NCBI GenBank assembly: GCA_943912835.1 | Contig: CALTVJ010000001.1 | Span: forward strand, 35,046-99,045 | Origin: an uncultured Porphyromonas sp. | GTDB taxonomy: Bacteria; Bacteroidota; Bacteroidia; Bacteroidales; Porphyromonadaceae | DNA: 64,000 bases | Reading direction: 5' to 3' | Shown here: positions 61,735 through 64,000 of the stretch, piece after piece | Numbering within the stretch: the first letter of the stretch is position 1 | How the letters are laid out: each line of letters begins with the position of its first letter | Made by a program: the position numbers and the translations under genes | Notes under the pieces: model-generated | The model's input: only the letters and a program-made list of their open reading frames with translations | Told to the model about the DNA's origin: nothing | The model's database searches: none

Positions 61735-63897
61735 ATGAAGAAAGTATTTATTACAAGCTTAGCATTGATGAGCCTTACCATACTTAATGCCCAAGCTCCA
61801 CATACGGCAGAGCCAATGCGCACGCTCACCCTGGAAGAGTATACTGCTGGCAGTCCCAAGTTTGTTTACCCTAAAAACATCTACGGCTTACAATGGCTTG
61901 GCAGTGCGCTCTTAGAGCGAGATAACACAGCAATAAAGGTACGCCGACCTCAAGACAAACAAGCACAAGTACTACTCTCTTTATCTGAGATAAACCAACT
62001 ATTTCAAGAAGCTGGACTAAAATCTCAACTCAAGGAAGTACCATACACTTACAAGGCCTTAGACAACGGGGATTTGATGATTAAGAGTGCCAATGTACTA
62101 GCAGTAATTGACCCCAAAAAGAAAACACTTGTAAAGCAGTTTCGTTTATCAGAAAAAGCGCAAGCTAGCCTGATGAATAAGCAGAACACATACGAAGCTT
62201 ATGTCAAAGGGCACAACCTGTATATACAATCAACGAATAGTAAGCCCTTACAATTGACGACTGATGGGTCTAAGAAAATTGTTTATGGGCAAAGTGTACA
62301 TCAAAATGAATTTGGCATTGATGGAGGGCTTTTCTGGAGTGAAGATGGCAAAAGCCTAGCATTCTACCGTATGGATCAATCAATGGTTAAGCCTTATCCG
62401 ATACTTCATGTAAATGCACAACGACCATACGGAGAAAAGCAGTATTATCCTATGGCTGGCACAGATTTACACCACGTTAAGTTAGGAGTATATCACACAG
62501 AAAGTGCTAAAACAATTTACCTCAACACCCCCGACCCAAGTAAAACCTATCTAACAAACATTACTTGGAGTCCTAACGGACGTGAGATTTATATAGCGCA
62601 AGTCAACAGAGAGCAAACACAAATAGATTTGGTTGCTTACGATGCGCAAACAGGACAGGCATTACGCACACTCTTTAGAGAGTACAACGACAAATATGCC
62701 GAGCCATTACACGGACTATATTTCTTACCAAACAATCCCAATCAATTTGTTTGGCAGAGCCGTCGTGATGGCTTCAACCATTTGTATCTATACAACACGG
62801 AGGGGAAGCTGGTTCGCCAAATTACTAAAGGATCATGGGAAGTTACAAACTTCCACGGATTCGGTCGTGACAACAAGACACTCTATTTCGAAGCTACAGA
62901 GGCGAGTCCCCTAGAGCGACAATTGTATAGCGTAAGGCTAAATAGCAACAAATTACAGCGTCTCACTCAAGAAACAGGTTGGCACAATATCACTTGGTCT
63001 GGAGATAAACAGTATTTTGTCGACAGCTATGAGAGTCAACACGTGGGTCGTACCATAAAAATTAAAAACAACCAAGGGAAAACCCTACACACACTACAAG
63101 AGGAGAGCAATCCAGACACCTCGTATCTTACACCTCATATAGAGCTCGGAACGATCAAAGCCGCAGACAATACCACAGATCTACATTATCGTTTGATCAA
63201 GCCTTACAACTTCGACAAAAGCAAGAAGTATCCGGCTATTATCTATGTCTATAATGGTCCACACGCTCAGCTTGTACAGAATCGTTATCGAGCTGCCGCT
63301 CGCGGTTGGGAACTCAATATGGCTAACGAAGGGTATATTATTTTCACGGTAGACGGACGTGGCTCAGCTCATCGTGGAGCTGCATTCGAACAGGTAATCC
63401 ACCGCCAATTGGGCAAACATGAGATGGCTGACCAGATGAAAGGTGTAGAGTTTTTGACCTCACTACCCTATGTTGACTCTAATCGTTTGGGAGTCTATGG
63501 TTGGAGTTTTGGAGGCTTCATGACGACCAACCTAATGCTGACTCACAATGATGTTTTCAAGGTTGGAGTAGCTGGAGGACCCGTTATAGACTGGGCTAAA
63601 TACGAGATCATGTATGGAGAGCGATACATGGATACACCACAAGAGAACCCTGAGGGATATAAAGCATCAAACCTCTTATTGCGTGCTGGAGACCTTAAAG
63701 GACGCTTGATGTTGATTCATGGGACTATTGACCCTGTAGTTATTTGGCAACATAGCTTGCTTTTCCTTGAGGCTGCCGTTCGATCTGGCTCTATGCCTGA
63801 TTATATGGTTTATCCCGAGCATGAGCACAACGTCCTTGGTCCCGATCGAGTACATCTCAACCAAGTGATCACTCGCTATTTCAAAGACCACCTTTAA
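61735..63897 (+). CDS. Dipeptidyl peptidase IV (S9B)
   Basis: A 720-residue exported serine peptidase with signal peptide MKKVFITSLALMSLTILNAQ. An N-terminal beta-propeller (about 40-480) precedes an alpha/beta-hydrolase domain. The catalytic triad is S591 in GWSFGGF, D666 in GTIDPVV and H698 in EHEHNV, two positions below those I recall for the P. gingivalis enzyme, which has almost the same length. It removes Xaa-Pro or Xaa-Ala dipeptides in the periplasm, which feeds peptide fermentation and helps break down collagen. It is the last of three plus-strand genes and ends before a hairpin at 63962. Confidence 0.95.
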   Translation: MKKVFITSLALMSLTILNAQAPHTAEPMRTLTLEEYTAGSPKFVYPKNIYGLQWLGSALLERDNTAIKVRRPQDKQAQVLLSLSEINQLFQEAGLKSQLKEVPYTYKALDNGDLMIKSANVLAVIDPKKKTLVKQFRLSEKAQASLMNKQNTYEAYVKGHNLYIQSTNSKPLQLTTDGSKKIVYGQSVHQNEFGIDGGLFWSEDGKSLAFYRMDQSMVKPYPILHVNAQRPYGEKQYYPMAGTDLHHVKLGVYHTESAKTIYLNTPDPSKTYLTNITWSPNGREIYIAQVNREQTQIDLVAYDAQTGQALRTLFREYNDKYAEPLHGLYFLPNNPNQFVWQSRRDGFNHLYLYNTEGKLVRQITKGSWEVTNFHGFGRDNKTLYFEATEASPLERQLYSVRLNSNKLQRLTQETGWHNITWSGDKQYFVDSYESQHVGRTIKIKNNQGKTLHTLQEESNPDTSYLTPHIELGTIKAADNTTDLHYRLIKPYNFDKSKKYPAIIYVYNGPHAQLVQNRYRAAARGWELNMANEGYIIFTVDGRGSAHRGAAFEQVIHRQLGKHEMADQMKGVEFLTSLPYVDSNRLGVYGWSFGGFMTTNLMLTHNDVFKVGVAGGPVIDWAKYEIMYGERYMDTPQENPEGYKASNLLLRAGDLKGRLMLIHGTIDPVVIWQHSLLFLEAAVRSGSMPDYMVYPEHEHNVLGPDRVHLNQVITRYFKDHL

Positions 63898-63961
63898 TCC
63901 CAAAGCATACGGGCTATAAGATACAACAAAGCACCACACATTGCTCCATAGTACACTACTT

Positions 63962-64000
63962 AAGGGGCTGCCACAAAATTTGCATTTTGCGACAGCCCTT
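63962..64000 (+). terminator. Hairpin after the DPP IV gene
   Basis: Arms AAGGGGCTGCCACAAAAT and ATTTTGCGACAGCCCTT pair with one bulge and G-T pairs around a TTGC loop. It begins 65 bp after the DPP IV stop and reaches the window end, so a following T-run cannot be judged. It may also be the edge of a longer repeat that continues beyond the window. Confidence 0.6.

Overview
The window looks like a chromosomal segment of a Bacteroidales bacterium close to Porphyromonas. The signs are SusC/SusD outer-membrane pairs, promoter elements of the Bacteroidetes form TAnnTTTG, a PPi-dependent phosphofructokinase, a DUF4492-cydAB oxidase operon, a secreted dipeptidyl peptidase IV of Porphyromonas type, and the Bacteroidales order DUF1599 - BT_3928-like DoxX - tpiA - SPOR - folE. 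The genus is inferred; no rRNA or tRNA gene was recognised.

Layout. 0-8 kb: an acyltransferase convergent with pfp, then a minus-strand set (glycosyltransferase 2, ABC exporter, two half-size ChrA proteins), a MITE-like repeat and an orphan lipoprotein. 8-20.8 kb: a tight nine-gene minus-strand operon reading FecA-like TonB receptor, SusC, SusD, a metallohydrolase-like lipoprotein, DUF4302 lipoprotein, an unrecognised lipoprotein, DUF4856 lipoprotein, a fibronectin III protein and an Ig-like lipoprotein. This gene set matches iron-capture SusCD loci of Bacteroidetes rather than glycan loci. 21-24 kb: cytochrome bd. 24.3-27.4 kb: a secreted bleomycin-hydrolase-like peptidase, then a NanM-like mutarotase and a YhcH protein. 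27.5-32.8 kb: a second SusCD pair. 33-37.5 kb: L-lactate permease and a TonB receptor. 37.5-40.5 kb: a second repeat copy, mutS2 and a 22-bp palindromic tandem repeat array. 40.6-49.3 kb: a housekeeping run (folE, SPOR protein, tpiA, DoxX protein, DUF1599, lon, rRNA methyltransferase, 3'-5' exonuclease, DUF5063). 49.4-55.2 kb: folP, cdaA, a polyprenyl diphosphate synthase, a porin with an odd start, and a DUF4091 protein. 55.6-64 kb, plus strand: lutABC, phosphoglucomutase, a THUMP-domain methyltransferase and DPP IV.

How the genes fit together. Lactate permease and LutABC give lactate uptake and oxidation, with cytochrome bd as a likely terminal oxidase. The secreted peptidases and DPP IV suit a peptide-fermenting organism. 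The nine-gene operon probably captures a host iron or metal source at the surface. Its HExxH protein has lost the zinc-binding motif (RQFAY in place of HEFAH), which points to a non-catalytic role. The other main oddities are a porin whose apparent ancestral ATG is now ATA, leaving it fused in frame to an upstream small membrane protein, the 22-bp palindromic array upstream of mutS2, and a two-copy MITE-like family.
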